From: Cloeon dipterum
Lineage: Eukaryota > Arthropoda > Insecta > Ephemeroptera > Baetidae
Assembly: GCF_949628265.1 (NCBI RefSeq)
Contig: NC_088790.1
Coordinates: 24,122,545-24,186,544 of the forward strand
Direction of reading: 5' to 3'
DNA length: 64,000 nt
Shown here: in pieces, positions 24,369-36,580 of the stretch
Layout of the letters: each line of letters begins with the position of its first letter
Position numbering within the stretch: the first letter of the stretch is position 1
Program-made: the position numbers and the translations under genes
Notes under the pieces: generated by a model
What the model saw: the letters and a program-made list of their open reading frames with translations, nothing else
What the model was told of the DNA's origin: nothing
Database searches by the model: none

Positions 24369-27300
24369 ATGGCCCTGGCAGCCGTCCTCCTCGTCGTTGC
24401 CGCCCTTTCGGCCGCCTCGCACGCCCAGGGTGAGATTTCTTAAATTAATTTATTGTAGGGATTTTTTTTTAAAATGTCGGTTTCTCTATTTGGTTTGGAA
24501 TGACAGCGTAAATTAGGCTTGTCTTTTAATTAATTAACGAAGTAGTGGCTGAAGTTTGTCAGTTTAGGTTCGTTGCACAACGTGACGTTTTTCTTTCGTC
24601 GCGTGACTGCATTTGCCTTTGAATGAGTCCGGCCTGAATACGCTTTAGCAGCAAATTAGAACAAGGAAACACTTTTAGTTTGTAATGAATTCGTTGAATT
24701 TATATGAGAACTATTCAACGGTGTAAGAACTAGGGAAAATATTGAATTCCATGGCGTAAAAGAAAGTAAAAATCCCACGAAGGATTTAATATTGGAAATT
24801 ACATATCGAATTATGGTGTACGTTTAAACAGATTTTTTTTAACTTAGATCAATCTTCATAGAAATCTATTTTTTCTACTATAGTAATATTGTATTTTGAT
24901 TTATTCGTTATAAAGAAAGGTACGACGTACGTATAAAAAATTTTTGTACAATATGAAAAATAATTTTACTCTCTAAAGCTCCTTAAATCACTAATAAAAA
25001 ATGTCGAAATTAATTATAAAACATAACTGTTTATTAATTAAAATGCATAAATTTAAATATTGGAAAATATTTGAAATATAAGCCAAGGCGCGTAACGTAA
25101 GTTGGAAAAAATTGGAATTGAAAAATTAAATATCAGGGGATGGAATTATTTTATCTTTACAGGTTGCATAGACAGGAATTTTGATACTCTTCACTCATTT
25201 CTAGTTAATTTTTTTATTTATATTTCCATTCCTCATAAATCATAAAATCTTGTCAAAACATTTTCAAAACGAAATGATGTTATACGAACTCAATTAATTC
25301 CCCACAACTAATTGTGAGATGCGTAGAATCCTTTTTCTTTTGAAGTATCGAAAGAGTATTTCCTTTAACGAGAGTGGATTCGAACATGACGCTCTCTTTT
25401 GGAAGATAACTTTTGCCCTCTTCACCTTTCTTATCGCAACGTACGCTCCCAGTCTCTATCAGTTTTATGAAGAAAAAAAAATTGAATACATTTATGAATC
25501 ATAAATTTCGTACAGAAATAATTGCTGTCTTTATCAATACAATGCTTTGAAACTGTTCATTCAGGAGGGAGCTAGACAATTTAATCCTCCCTGAATAAAT
25601 ATTTTTGCTCTAAGACTAAGTACTAAAAAACAGAAATCATCCAAGAGAGACAGGGAAATTATTTAATTCTGGGGCTGTTAATTGTGTTAAAATGGTTTCA
25701 TTTGGGAGAAGAATACAAAATTTTAAAGTTTTATTAGCAATATTGATTTTCAAAAGCAGATAAATAAAAGCTTAACTTATAGTCACAGCTTTGAGCCATG
25801 AAAATGAAAACGTATATCGAAGAGAAGTGATAAAATGATATTTTTCGCGATAGTGAGAGTATCTCTGTTTCGCAACCCACAACACGCTGATATTTTAACT
25901 GTTGACCTTGGCAGTCTTTCGATATGACTAATAAAAGAAAACATATCAAATGGAACGGAAACAAAGAAATGAGTCACAAACGCTCAATGAACTTAAAATC
26001 AGCAAAGTTGTTTGATTTCCTTGAAGGATTTCCTAATTGAGCCTCTTTTAAATATGATTCTTTTAAAGTACACAAAAATTATAAAATTTCTAATACGCAA
26101 ATATTTTTAAATTGGCAGTCGTAAAAGATTTTGTTTTCGGTTTGGCAGTGACGAATCACTGGCAACCAAATCCAGCAACTGCAGTTCATTGCAAAACAAG
26201 TTTCCTCACGGAATTTTTACCTTTGAACCATGACCTAGTTATAGAAAATCTTTTAGACCAATATTGAACTCCCAGAATCAGCCATTTTTAAATATTGATC
26301 TACTTGATGAGTGCCGTTTTGGCCATCATTGTAATCACCAAATCTTGAGTTCTATTTATCAGAATTGCAAAAACTTCACACCGTTCAACTCGTCTTAATC
26401 TCCTCTAGATAGCCGACGTGTTTCGAGGGTGATTAACCCTCATTCCCTTGCACCCCCCGCATTGCAGTATCGATTAAAATCGCATCGCTGTGCACTTTCA
26501 GAAATTTAATTCACTGATCGCCACGACTCTCATATTAATAAAATTCTGTACGAAACTACCACCTTTTTAACCCTTTTATTGAGAGTTAAAAATTAAAAAA
26601 CAAAATAGCAGAGCTAGAAATTTAGTTGCATTTTTACTTCGGAGGTAGAAAAAGACCAATAATTTGTTAATGTCTCTATAATATTCTGTTCAGTATATTT
26701 AGTATTGAGTTCCGCAATATTCATTTTAAAAGATTTAGAATTAGAATTAAGCAATAATAAGCACGTCATATAATATCCTACAAATTTTGCTTCAGCAGCA
26801 TTGCAACATTTGATTTATAATTTTAATATTAATAATTAGAACAGGCGCATGCTTTTAATTTGAACTAAAATAAAACTGTTATGCACACACAGAAATCCGA
26901 ATCACGTCGCAGCAGTGGCAGGGGCGTCAGATTTACGAGTTTCGGGGCTACCATGACGTTGAGGTTTTCTACTTTCGCGTGCCGGACCAAACCGTGTTGG
27001 CCAACTGGAGTTTTACTGCCAGGGAGCTGTCGGACTGCGAGCCCCGCAACGTATCCATGTAAACACACCACGACAACAAAAATTAAATTTTTAAAACGTG
27101 CGTCTCCCCTGGCAGCTATTTGAAACACGGCAGTTTTCCGGTGGTGAACCCGAACAACGCCACTTTCCCCAACGACTTCCGCACGCAGGACGAGGCGGGC
27201 AAGGTCAAAGGGCTGTCCATCCTGAGTGACGGCGCCAAGAACTCGCTGCAGGTCGAGCAGCCGCTGCCTGGAGACTGGTTTCTCATTGCCTTTCTCACTT

Positions 27301-30300
27301 TTGAGAATACGAGGATTGAACAAAAGGTACTGAAATTTAAAAAGGTTTCAATAAAATAATAATAATTAATTTCGCCAGTTGCGTAAGCACTTATAGTGTT
27401 TGAAGCCGCCAACAGATGGCGCCACCGTATACTTTCGTAATAAATTTAATTTTTAGGCACTTCCGCTGCGATTTCAGACTCAATCCTGCTACGGTGCATT
27501 CTTCACTTAATACGTGTTCTTTTAACGTGCTGAAAACCATAATCAGTCCAGCCATTCGCCGTAGAAACGTTGGAAAATATTTTATGTTTCAAAATTTTGT
27601 TTTTGACGATTCTACGGCGATTGGCTTAACCGATTTTTGTTTTCAGAGCGTCAAAAGAAAGCATATTAAGGGAAGAATGCACAGTGGCAGGATTAAGTCT
27701 GAAATCGCAGCGAATAAGAGTAAAATTAAATTTATACGAAAGTATACGGTGGTGCCATCTGTTGGCGGCTTCTAAACGCTAAGGTCTTATACAACTGGTG
27801 TATTCCAACCTAATTTTATTGGCAATAATTTATTTTCTAAGTAAATAAAATATAAAATCCTATCTACTCTGTTATAAAGAAATAAAACTTTCAGGGCATT
27901 GCCAAGTACTGCAGCACAAGTTTTACAACTAATTTAGATGTCACGTGGACCAATGAAACAATTCTCCTGATACCCGAGGTGCAGAACTACCAGGATATCC
28001 AAATTCACCAATCGATCGAGCAGGACCAACAAATTTATTACAAGTCAGTGATTCCTCCTAAAACAAATTACAGGATAATTAATTAAACATTTTACCAGGT
28101 TTTTCGTGCCTGTTGAAACGCACTGGGCAACAATCAACATCAAAAATTGCGAGAACAACTGCCCGATCCAGGTTTACTGGCGGGCGCGGGCGTTGCCGCT
28201 AATCGATGAGGCTGAGTGAGTGCTCGTGTCCAACATTTGTTCGCCACTTTGCTCCCGTCAAGCGATGCAATTAATGCGGCCAGATAAATAAGCAATAAGC
28301 CATACTATATAGCTATAAGGATCGATTTGTCATGTCGCCATGGTTCACCTCACTTGACAAGTTTATCCCACTCGCAATTACAAAAAAAGGGAGGGATTTA
28401 CATTTTAAATAGGGGCTATTTTTTTTATTTTAAAACTAAATTTTAATACTCTTAGAGGTTGTATGATTCAAGGCATTTAATTTTATTAAAACCCATATTG
28501 ACCCACTTTATATAGCCACGTGCGCTTTTAATTTTAATGCAGAGGACGTTTAAAAATTAAAATGAAAAAAATTAAAAACAGAAAAAGAAATAAATACACA
28601 CGCCGGCACTATGCTATGAGATTGGAACGTTTATTTTTGCAAAATTTCAAATTTAAACAGAGAACACGTTGAAATTTGCCATGAATTTGAACTTTAAAAT
28701 TCACTGAAAAGTCGTAAAATGCAAAAATATCAAATTTTAATCTAAAAAAATGTTGTGGCACTGACGGTGAGACGTAAAGTTGGTTATACAAAATGAGAAA
28801 AGAGCAAAAATTATTGTTTGAATCATAAAATATGCGTCCAAAATGGTCGCCATTTGATTTAAAAATTTTACATTATCAGAATTATTTTTCCTGTTGATTT
28901 GATATCATTTTTTTTTCTTGTCACAAGGGGACTGAACTGCACCGGAAATATTAGCACATGCAGTACCGGATTCCTGCCTCTGGAAGGCGAGTGGCATTAC
29001 CTCACGATAGCCGCAGAGGCAAACACGACTTACTCTTTGAAGATAATCTACCACAGTAAAATACAAAAACAAACTTCATTGCACAATAATAAATTTAAAA
29101 ATATAAAATCCTTTCAGCCTGTGCGCAGGAGTACCCTGTGACCAAGTATTTCCTGACAAACGACCTGGACACGGGAAAGGTTTGCTCGTCCGTGTCCGAA
29201 GTGAGCAGATTCCGGATGCTCTTCCGCGGCTCAAAGCAGCACTTTGAAAAGGCCGAAGCGGAAGTGTGCTGGGACAGGGTGGGCCTCTTCCGCAGGTCCA
29301 TGTCGGCCAGTTTCGCCTACGAGTTCGACCTTCTGCCCGACGAAAACGGAACGAGCCCTCTAAAGCTGGAGGTGGCAACGGGACAGCCCACGATTCTCAG
29401 CTTCTACGTCAATCCGAAGCAGGACATCGGCGGCAATATGTGGCTTGACGTCGGAATGGACCCGAAAATGGTTAGGATTTTTTGACATGGAACTTTTGCA
29501 TGAAAGAAAATGTAATATTAGCATATTTAAATTATTTAAAAATGGTAAAAATTTAAAGTGAACAAACTAGAATATGGTAATTTCACCCCCCCCCCTATAC
29601 GTCTCGACTTTTTCCGCTCGACCGAGGATTCGCCCCCCGGCAACACCGGGGTGCACGGCCGCCTCGAGTTGCGGGCGTCCCCGTGACGTGCGGCAACCCT
29701 AGGGAGCGAGGCCACCTCGAGTTCGGGGCGTCCCCGTGACAGGTGGCAACCCTAGGGTGCGCGGCCGCCTCGACTTCGAGTGGTCCCCACTGCGTGTGGC
29801 AACCCTAGGGAGCGAGACCGCCTCAAATTCGGGCCGTCCCCGTGGCGTGCGGCAACCTTTGGGAGCGCGGCCGACTTAAGTTGGGTCCGGCCGTGTGGTG
29901 TCTGGCAACCCTAGAGTGCGCGGCCGCTTTTAGTTAGGGCAGTCTCTACGGCGTGTGGCAACCCTAGGGTTCACGGCTTCTTGGAGTTTGGGCCGTCCCT
30001 ATGGCGTGTGGCAACCCTAGGAGTCGTTGCCGCATTGAGTTTGGCCGTCACTATAGCGTGTGGCAACCCTATGAAGCGCGGCCGACTTAAGTTGTGGCCG
30101 GTCCTGTGGTGTCTGGCAACCCTAGAGTGCCCGACCGCCTTTAGTTTTGGTCGTCCCGATGTTGTCTGGCAACCCTAAGAGGCGTGGAAGACTTAAGTGT
30201 TAGGCGTCTGATGGGAGAGTGGCAACCCTAGGGTGGGCGGCCGCCTTGATTTTTGGGAGTCCCTACAGCGTGTGGCAACCCTATAGTGGTCGGCCGCCTT

Positions 30301-33300
30301 GAGTTCGGGCAGTCTCTACGGCGTGTGGCAACCCTAGGGAGCGAGACCGCCTCAAGTTCGGGCCGTCCCCGTGGCGTGCGGCAACCTTTGGGAGCGCGGC
30401 CGACTTAAGTTGGGTCCGGTCGTGTGGTGTCTGGCAACCCTAGAGTGGTCGGCCGCCTTGAGTTCGGGCAGTCTCTACGGCGTGCGGCAACCCTAGGGTT
30501 GGCGGCCACATTGAGTTTTGGCAATCTCTACGACATGTGGCAACCCTAGGTGGCGTGGCAGAATTTAGTGCTAGGCGTCTGATGGGAGAGTGGCAACCCT
30601 AGGGGGGCAGCTGACTCCAGTAGGGGGTAGCTACGAGTATCGGCCGCCCTACTCAGGGGCCTGACAAAACTTATTGGCGAACTCTGGGGATATGGCAACC
30701 CTAGGGGGGCAGCTGACTCCAGTTGGGGGTAGCTACGAGGATGCGGCCGCCCTGCGGCGTCATTTTCTACGACCCCACGCTAATGCCGACGCGAATTTCG
30801 GCCCGATCAGGGCTTCCGTTACGAAGCTAACCCCGGGGGTTGGCAATTTCGGGGCCCCGCCAGGCCCCTTTCCCGCGATATCCGACCCAGGGTCCCCGTG
30901 CTTGTCCGGCTCGCCTCGGCCGCCTCCCGCGCCTTCGCGAATCTCGCGCCGATCCGACGACCAACCCCGCGGGTGCCCCTCGTTCGCGGGGCTCCCGAGC
31001 GCCCCTCGGGCTTTCGCGGGCTCCCGCGACGACGGCGCCTAATTCCACGACCTCCGCGCTACGGCCCACTCGAATTTCGGTCCGATCGGCGCCGCTGTTC
31101 CCGAGCCGACACCGGGGGCGGCGACTTCGGGGCCCCGCCGCGCCCCCATCCCGCGCCCGGCGACCCCGGGTCCCTATGCTCGTCCGGCTCGCCTCGGCCG
31201 CCTCCGGCGCCCCCGCGAATCTCGCGCCGATCCGACGACCCGCCCCGCGGTTGCCCCTCGTTCGCGGGGCTCCCGAGCGCCCCTCGGACGACGCCGGGTT
31301 CCCGCGACGACGGCGCCCGACTCCGCGACCCGCGCGCCGCGGCCCGCGCGAACTTCGGCCCGATCGGCGCGGCCGTTCCGCAGCCACCCCCGGGAGCGGC
31401 GACTTCGGGGCCCCGCCGCGCCCCCTTCCCGCGATTTGCGACCGCGGGTGCCCGTGCTCGTCCGGCTCGCATCGGCCGCCTCTTCCACCCCCGCGAATCT
31501 CGCGCCGATCCGACGACCCTCCCCGCGGGCGCCCCTCGTTCGCGGGGCTCCCGGGCGCCCCGCGGACTTTTGCGGGGCGAACGCGCCCGCGCGGCGGCCT
31601 CCGGGGCGGGCCCCGGACCCGCCCTCCGAATTCGGGCCAAATCGTTAGACGAAAGTTTCTTCGGGGGCGGTTTCCGCCCCCTCGGGGGCGTCGGGCGCCC
31701 CCGCGCCTATTCGCGAAAACGCTCGCGGGGACCTCCCCGACCTCGCCCCGTCGCTAACTCGAGTTCGATTTCCGAGATTTTATTGTTTTTTTAATATATA
31801 GTAGGAAATTGCTTTAAACAAACTATATTGAATTTATGTTTTTGAACGGCTGTTTAAAATATTTATATAAAAATAACACGGAAATTTTTTATTTAATTAT
31901 AGATTGAACATTTAATGTTCCTTCAAGAAAATTAAGTATTCAACATCATTACAATTTTTTGAGTTGAATATTTCATATTATTTTTCTTATTTTTTATTAA
32001 TAAATTTTGTATTTTTCCCGTGTAATGATATTTATAGTTAAATAAATTTGTATTCTCGAGCCATGCTGACCTATAATTTTTTTTTATAAAACTGAAACTC
32101 TAAATAAAAATATTGCCACGAAAAACGTAGCTTTCTATATGCAACTAGCGCAACACACATGTCTTGCGATTGCCGAACTCTTGAAATTTCAGGCGTAATT
32201 TTTGAATTTCCTATTTTTCGTAGAAAACAACGGGCTACAATGTGACGTTCATCGTGTGCTTCAGCCACATGGAGCGGTTCAAGCCGAATTTCGACCACCC
32301 GAAATGCGACCCTGACGACTTCTACCTGCTGGAGATCAACGCCACCAAGCGGTACGCCAGGGCGGTGATCCCCTACCCTGAGCCGGGCACTTGGAACGTC
32401 GTCATTCAGCCTTTTTGCCACGAAAACAAATCGTGAGTGGAAGAAAAGTGGTTTATATGACGATTTAATTCATTCTTTTGGGAATTTTAGAAAAATCACG
32501 TGCCCAAACGAAACGTTGCCTTTCTTCTTCAGCATCATTTCCAGCGCTTGCGTCTACGGAAGCTGCGGTCCTTTAGGAAGGTGCAGCATCTCTCGGACCG
32601 CTGGATATAGTCTTTCCACTTGTATTTGCTCCGCAGGTATTAAAATAAATTGACAAAAATTATTCAGTAAAAATCAGATAGGAAAAAATTGATTTAAATT
32701 TGTTTTGGCTGTATTTTTATTTGGATTTTCTTGAAGTAAAAGCTCGATTATTTTTTTTAATTAAAATTTTAGGTTACAAGGGATGGGGTTGCACTGATGC
32801 CTCCGAGGCTGTGCCATACAGCGAGCTGCTCCTGTCGACCCTGCTGCTAACCCTGAGCAACCTGCTTTTCATTCCGTCCATCGTCCTGGCCATTTACCGA
32901 AAGTACTACACAGAAGCACTAGTCTACGTCAGCATTATGTTTTTCTCCACGGTAAAAAACATTTAAAAATAATTATATTTTCACTCGCTTTTTTATTAAA
33001 TTTCTTCTTCACTTTTTTCAGTTTTACCACGCGTGTGACGGCGTGGCCTACTCGTTCTGCTTAATTCGGCCGGACGTGCTGCAGTTCTGTGACTTCTACT
33101 CGGCCATCCTCGCCTTCTGGGTGACCATGATCGCCATGTCGGACGTGTCTCCGACCCTGACCTCGCTGTTCCACATGGGCGGCGCCATCGCCGTCGCTCT
33201 CGGTATCGAGTACGACCAGTTCGGAATCGCCGTATTCGCAGTGCCGGTCGCGTCTGGCGTCGTCATTTTAGTCATTTCCTGGGTAAGGACAATTTTTAAT

Positions 33301-34268
33301 ACATTTCGGGAGATATTTTAGCACTTTGGAGGACTGCCCAGTGTCTGGGAGTTTAATTTCAATGAGTTTAAATGCTCAAATAGCTCGAAGGGCTGAGAGG
33401 CTGGTTTTAGCACCTGTCCAATTGCTTTACGGAAAAATATCTGGCTTAAAAATAGCCGAAACTTGACTCTAAATTACCGATAAATTACTAATCGATCAAC
33501 ACCTTATTTCAAAATAAAAATTATTCATCTGTAATTAAAAGTTACTTAAAATTATGCTTAGAAAAATAACGGGGGGTTGGTAATCACCCCCTAACCCCTT
33601 CTACTTCGTCTGGGGAGGTCGAGACGAGTCTAACGGTGTGCAGGTTTTGCATTTCTGATGGTTAGAACCAGAGATTTGGAGTCGAAAATATTTGCAAACC
33701 TTAAAAAAGTCGAAAAATGTTAATTTATTTTTTATTTTTAAGGAGCGAAATTAAAAGAAAACACGTCACATCCACATAAGTTCACACAAATATAAAATCA
33801 CCTTTGCCAAAAAAACTTATCAGTCATCCACATTAATTAAAAAAAAATTCCCCGGGCAGAATGATAATAAAAATAATCCCCATCTGTGCAAAAAAATTAA
33901 ATACTTTAATCTGTTACTATTCCTGGATGTTATAACTGTGGCTTAGATTCACCGGATTAATATTTAAGAGATTAATTTGATAGCAAGCGAGAAATTCAAG
34001 GCCAAGAGTTTTATTTTTGCAGGCGCTGCATTGCCGAAGAGAAGGGGGTTGTTACCCGAGCAAAAAGTACTGGATTTGGTGCCTGCCACCGGGGTTGCTG
34101 CTGGCTGCCGTGGGCCTCGTGGTCTACGCCTTCCTGCAGACCGAGCGGAACTACAAATTCGTGCACAGCGCGTGGCACGCGGTCATGGCGCTGTCCATTA
34201 TGTTCCTGCTGCCGTTCAAAAGGGAAAAGAAGCAGGTCGAACTCGCGTGGCGAGGCTTGCAGGCGTGA
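24369..34268 (+). CDS. TMEM8/PGAP6-type membrane protein with EGF-like and CREST domains
   Basis: Homologue of TMEM8A (PGAP6), a cell-surface GPI-specific phospholipase A2 in vertebrates. Twelve exons: 24369-24429, 26893-27058, 27116-27326, 27895-28043, 28099-28215, 28928-29055, 29118-29470, 32224-32432, 32491-32636, 32773-32951, 33022-33282 and 34023-34268, giving 741 residues (human 771). A signal peptide (1-19) is followed by an extracellular region rich in NxT/S sequons. A six-cysteine EGF-like module spans C485 to C520. Several membrane helices follow from about 525. CREST-superfamily residues are present: S572, H576 and D579 in FSTFYHACDG, then H708 and H712 in HSAWH. The acceptor of exon 2 is the least certain; 26893 is chosen because it alone keeps the phase. 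Intron 7 contains a GC-rich repeat block. Poly(A) signal near 34355. Confidence 0.9.
26317..26574. repeat. Dispersed ~260 bp repeat, copy A
   Basis: Lies in intron 1 of the TMEM8-like gene. It shares GTAATCACCAAATCT, CAGAATTGCAAAA, TTTCGAGGGTGAT-AACCCTCAT and a TTAATAAAATTCT tail with 58870-59131. Shorter inverted pieces lie at 23590-23660 and 33560-33715. Coding capacity is absent. Confidence 0.6.
27390..27783. mobile_element. Foldback element, family copy 1
   Basis: Lies in intron 3 of the TMEM8-like gene. The two ends are inverse of each other: GTTTGAAGCCGCCAAC then GATGGCGCCACCGTATAC on the left, and the same in inverse ending GTTGGCGGCTTCTAAAC on the right. The inversion extends inwards through ACTTTCGTAATAAATTTAAT. 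The second copy at 49165-49516 is similar in sequence and layout. No transposase is present. Confidence 0.75.
29640..30720. repeat. ~53 bp GC-rich minisatellite, about 19 copies
   Basis: The word GGCAACCCT (or GGCAACCTT) recurs at 29692, 29744, 29798, 29851, 29904, 29957, 30010 and so on to 30592, with spacings of 52-54 bp, and again at 30693. Each unit also carries GCGGCCG and TTGAGTTCGGG-like words. A higher-order layer is visible: a two-unit block starting GAGCGAGACCGCCTCAA at 29810 is repeated almost exactly at 30339, ten units later. Confidence 0.9.
30792..31770. repeat. ~278 bp GC-rich tandem repeat, three full copies plus a partial
   Basis: Units begin with CGAATTTCGG or a close variant at 30792, 31071, 31349 and 31627, so the lengths are 279, 278 and 278. 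Shared internal words are TTCGGGGCCCCGCC, GAATCTCGCGCCGATCCGAC and CCCTCGTTCGCGGGGCTCCC. The fourth unit diverges after about 30 bp into a palindromic G/C tract. A period not divisible by three means any encoded protein would change frame in each unit. Confidence 0.9.
33560..33715. repeat. Dispersed repeat fragment (inverted), same family as 26317
   Basis: Lies in the last intron of the TMEM8-like gene. Read on the minus strand it shows GACTCCAAATCTCTGGTTCT, CAGAAATGCAAAACCTGCAC and GGGGGTGATTACC, matching 58870-59131 in the same order. It is more diverged than copies A and B. Confidence 0.45.
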
Positions 34269-36070
34269 GAGTGATTTCCCAAAATTTTGACAAGACTGTC
34301 TATCTGATAATTAAGTTTAGTTAGCTCAGGCCACACTCGTGATTTAAGCTGGCAAAAATAAAATGTGAGCACAAGGAATCGACATATATATACATGTATT
34401 TTACGCCGAGTGCAAAATAAATTTTTTCTGAGAAACTGAACCTCTCAATTCGCTCTAGTTTTATTTTATTTAAATAGATCCCTCTGTTTGCAGTTCAAAA
34501 GTCCACTTTTTATCATTCGGGTGACCTATCCAAATATTGCTGAACAATACCTAACATAATTGTCCAATGTTTATAGAAGAATATATTTATGCTCATCTAA
34601 AATGGCAATATCAACAGTGATAAAAATTCACCATGTCACCGAAATGCCTTGGAAAACAAAATGTTATTAACTATACGACTCTGAAAGCTAAAATGTCCAT
34701 CTGCTTTTAATATGTAAAAAAAAAATCATCCCTTAAAAACTCTATTTTGTTAGAAAAATAAAAGACAAAATGTAAAAATTTCTGTTCATTCTCAGAACTA
34801 AAAGAAAATAATTTTCTTTGCACGATTATTGAAGCAAAATTTATCCCGAAAAATTGCTTTTATAAAAAAATTAATAGGACTGGCAAAATTATAATTTAAT
34901 TTGTCTAAAAAAAATAATTTCCACCTTTTGAACTCTGAGAAAATCTCACTTACATTTCTTTTAAGAATTTTAGATAAAGGTTAGACAAAAGTAAAATTTA
35001 ATACAAATACCATCAAGACACATAGTGATTTAATCTCCTCTGTGTTAGAAAATTTCTTAATTAGCACAGTTCCAAATGATTTTTTTTTTAATTTTTCAAT
35101 GTTAGTAAAAATCCAGAAAAGTGCACCGAGTTTATTTAATGCTTAGGAATGAATGGCGGTAACACTTGAACAAGAGTATTCAAAATTTATGACACGCTCT
35201 GCTCAAGGCGTGTTTGGTTTCGTGAATCTTTATTTAGAACAAACGAAAAGTATGACTCATTTCCTTCTCTGGATACTTGAGCAGCTTTTTCATGGCTTGG
35301 CGCGTGATTCAATTAGAGGGAAAACGATGAACATATCAATCTGAAGAACAAAGAATTGCCTTTGTTTCCAAATGGTGCCAATCAAAACACTTGCATGTTA
35401 TTTTAAATCTTTTAAAGAAGGAGGTTTGCTAATAAGGCTTAAATTCACACCAGTTTTTAAAAATGATTGAAACAGGAATCTTGCTTTTATCTAAAAAACC
35501 TGCAGGACAATGGGTTTTCTTTTGTATATTAGATATGAAAACTAGACACAACTGCAAATCTCGATAATTTATAAAACACCAAAATTGAGTATTAACTGTT
35601 TTATTTTTTACTGGCAATAAATTTGATTTATTTAAATAAATTTTAATTCATACGTACTGTCAACTCCTTAAAAATAGAAATAAATTTTTTTTTCTAATTT
35701 TCGTATTTAAAAAATTAAAAATTAAAAATTTGGATGGTTGATAACAATTGCTTAGAGAGACAAATTGCTAATGATGAGACATAACGACGAAAAGTTAGTT
35801 TGGTATTATTATAATTTCTGTTTATTAAAATCAAAATAAATTTAAGTCAAATAAAAAATTAATTTTGCGTAAAGCGATTTCTTTTTTTGTGGAAATTTAG
35901 CGCGGATTCCAAAAAATTGAAATAATTTGGCGAACAAGGATTTTCTTGCAATTGTTATTCCAAAAAAACAAGACGGCAAAACTTTCAAACCCTGCAATTT
36001 TGGGGATTAGATCTAACCTGCACCCTAATTATATTTTTCGTTTGTATTTTTAAATTGCAATTAGTAGTAG
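34269..36070. other. Intergenic region downstream of the TMEM8-like gene
   Basis: AT-rich with many A and T runs. The small ORFs in it have no domain signature and no splice context. No gene or repeat is supported. Confidence 0.4.
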
Positions 36071-36580
36071 AAATTAATTGGCTAGAACCGTGCGCACATT
36101 CGTGACTGCATGGCGGAGAAAGCCAGCGTGTCGGCATGACAACGGCGGCAGCGGCGGCAGGAGGCACGCGCGCACCCCGATCGATCGATTCGCAACCCCC
36201 CGCGCGGCTGGCGAACTCGGTGGTTGTGTTGGCAAAACTGGCGTCCGTCCGTCGGTTGGGTCGGTCCGTGGGTCGGTCGGTCGGCGCTGCTGGCGAAATG
36301 ACAACACGCGCCGCACTCCGGACACCCGAGCAGCAGCAGCAGCAGCAGCGTTCTTTATCTCGGTGAGCCGGCGAGCGCGGGGTTGACTTGCGGCAAGTCA
36401 GTCGCAGATAAGCCGCACATGCAGCAAGACGTCTCCTCGGCCACGCAGCTCCTCCAGGTCACGCCGTCGTCCGACATCCGCCAGGTGCGTGAAAATCCGC
36501 GCCGGACACGCGTTGGACGCTCGAGTTTTCGGTCTTGCCGGTGTTTGTGGTTGATTAGGAGGGTGAGGGGCTGGATATAG
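36070..36580 (+). promoter_or_regulatory. CpG-rich promoter-like region with candidate first coding exon
   Basis: A GC- and CpG-rich island in AT-rich surroundings, with GGTC-rich simple sequence (36240-36290) and a CAG run (36331-36349). It contains ATG at 36419, a 22-codon open frame (MQQDVSSATQLLQ...) and a good donor, CAG|GTGCGT, after 36484. The exon would end in phase 0. It could be a first exon of the glucuronosyltransferase gene or of a gene not otherwise visible. No homology is recognised. Confidence 0.4.
36331..36349. repeat. CAG trinucleotide microsatellite
   Basis: Six uninterrupted CAG units plus a partial unit within the CpG-rich region. The tract lies upstream of the candidate ATG at 36419, so it is probably untranslated. 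Confidence 0.8.

Larger units (their letters stand above)
29586..31778. repeat. GC-rich tandem-repeat block inside intron 7 of the TMEM8-like gene
   Basis: A 2.2 kb island of very high GC content with abrupt edges, starting at a run of ten C and ending near CCGAGATTTTATTG. It has two sub-arrays described separately. All six frames are largely open because AT-rich stop codons are rare, but the repeat period and the lack of conserved protein argue against coding. It interrupts no exon: exons 7 and 8 of the host gene flank it and join in phase. Confidence 0.8.

Noticed and set aside
25319-25504. 61-codon ORF in intron 1 of the TMEM8-like gene
   Set aside because: It is short, hydrophobic and AT-driven, without homology, splice partners or a promoter.
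30827-31794. Long open frames of 186 to 305 codons on both strands in the GC-rich block
   Set aside because: They lie in tandem repeats with a period not divisible by three, occur in several frames at once, are R/P/A-rich in the way translated GC repeats are, and sit inside an intron of a gene with intact flanking exons.
36074-36325. Minus-strand ORF in the CpG island
   Set aside because: Arginine- and proline-rich composition follows from GC-rich simple repeats. No splice sites or homology were seen.
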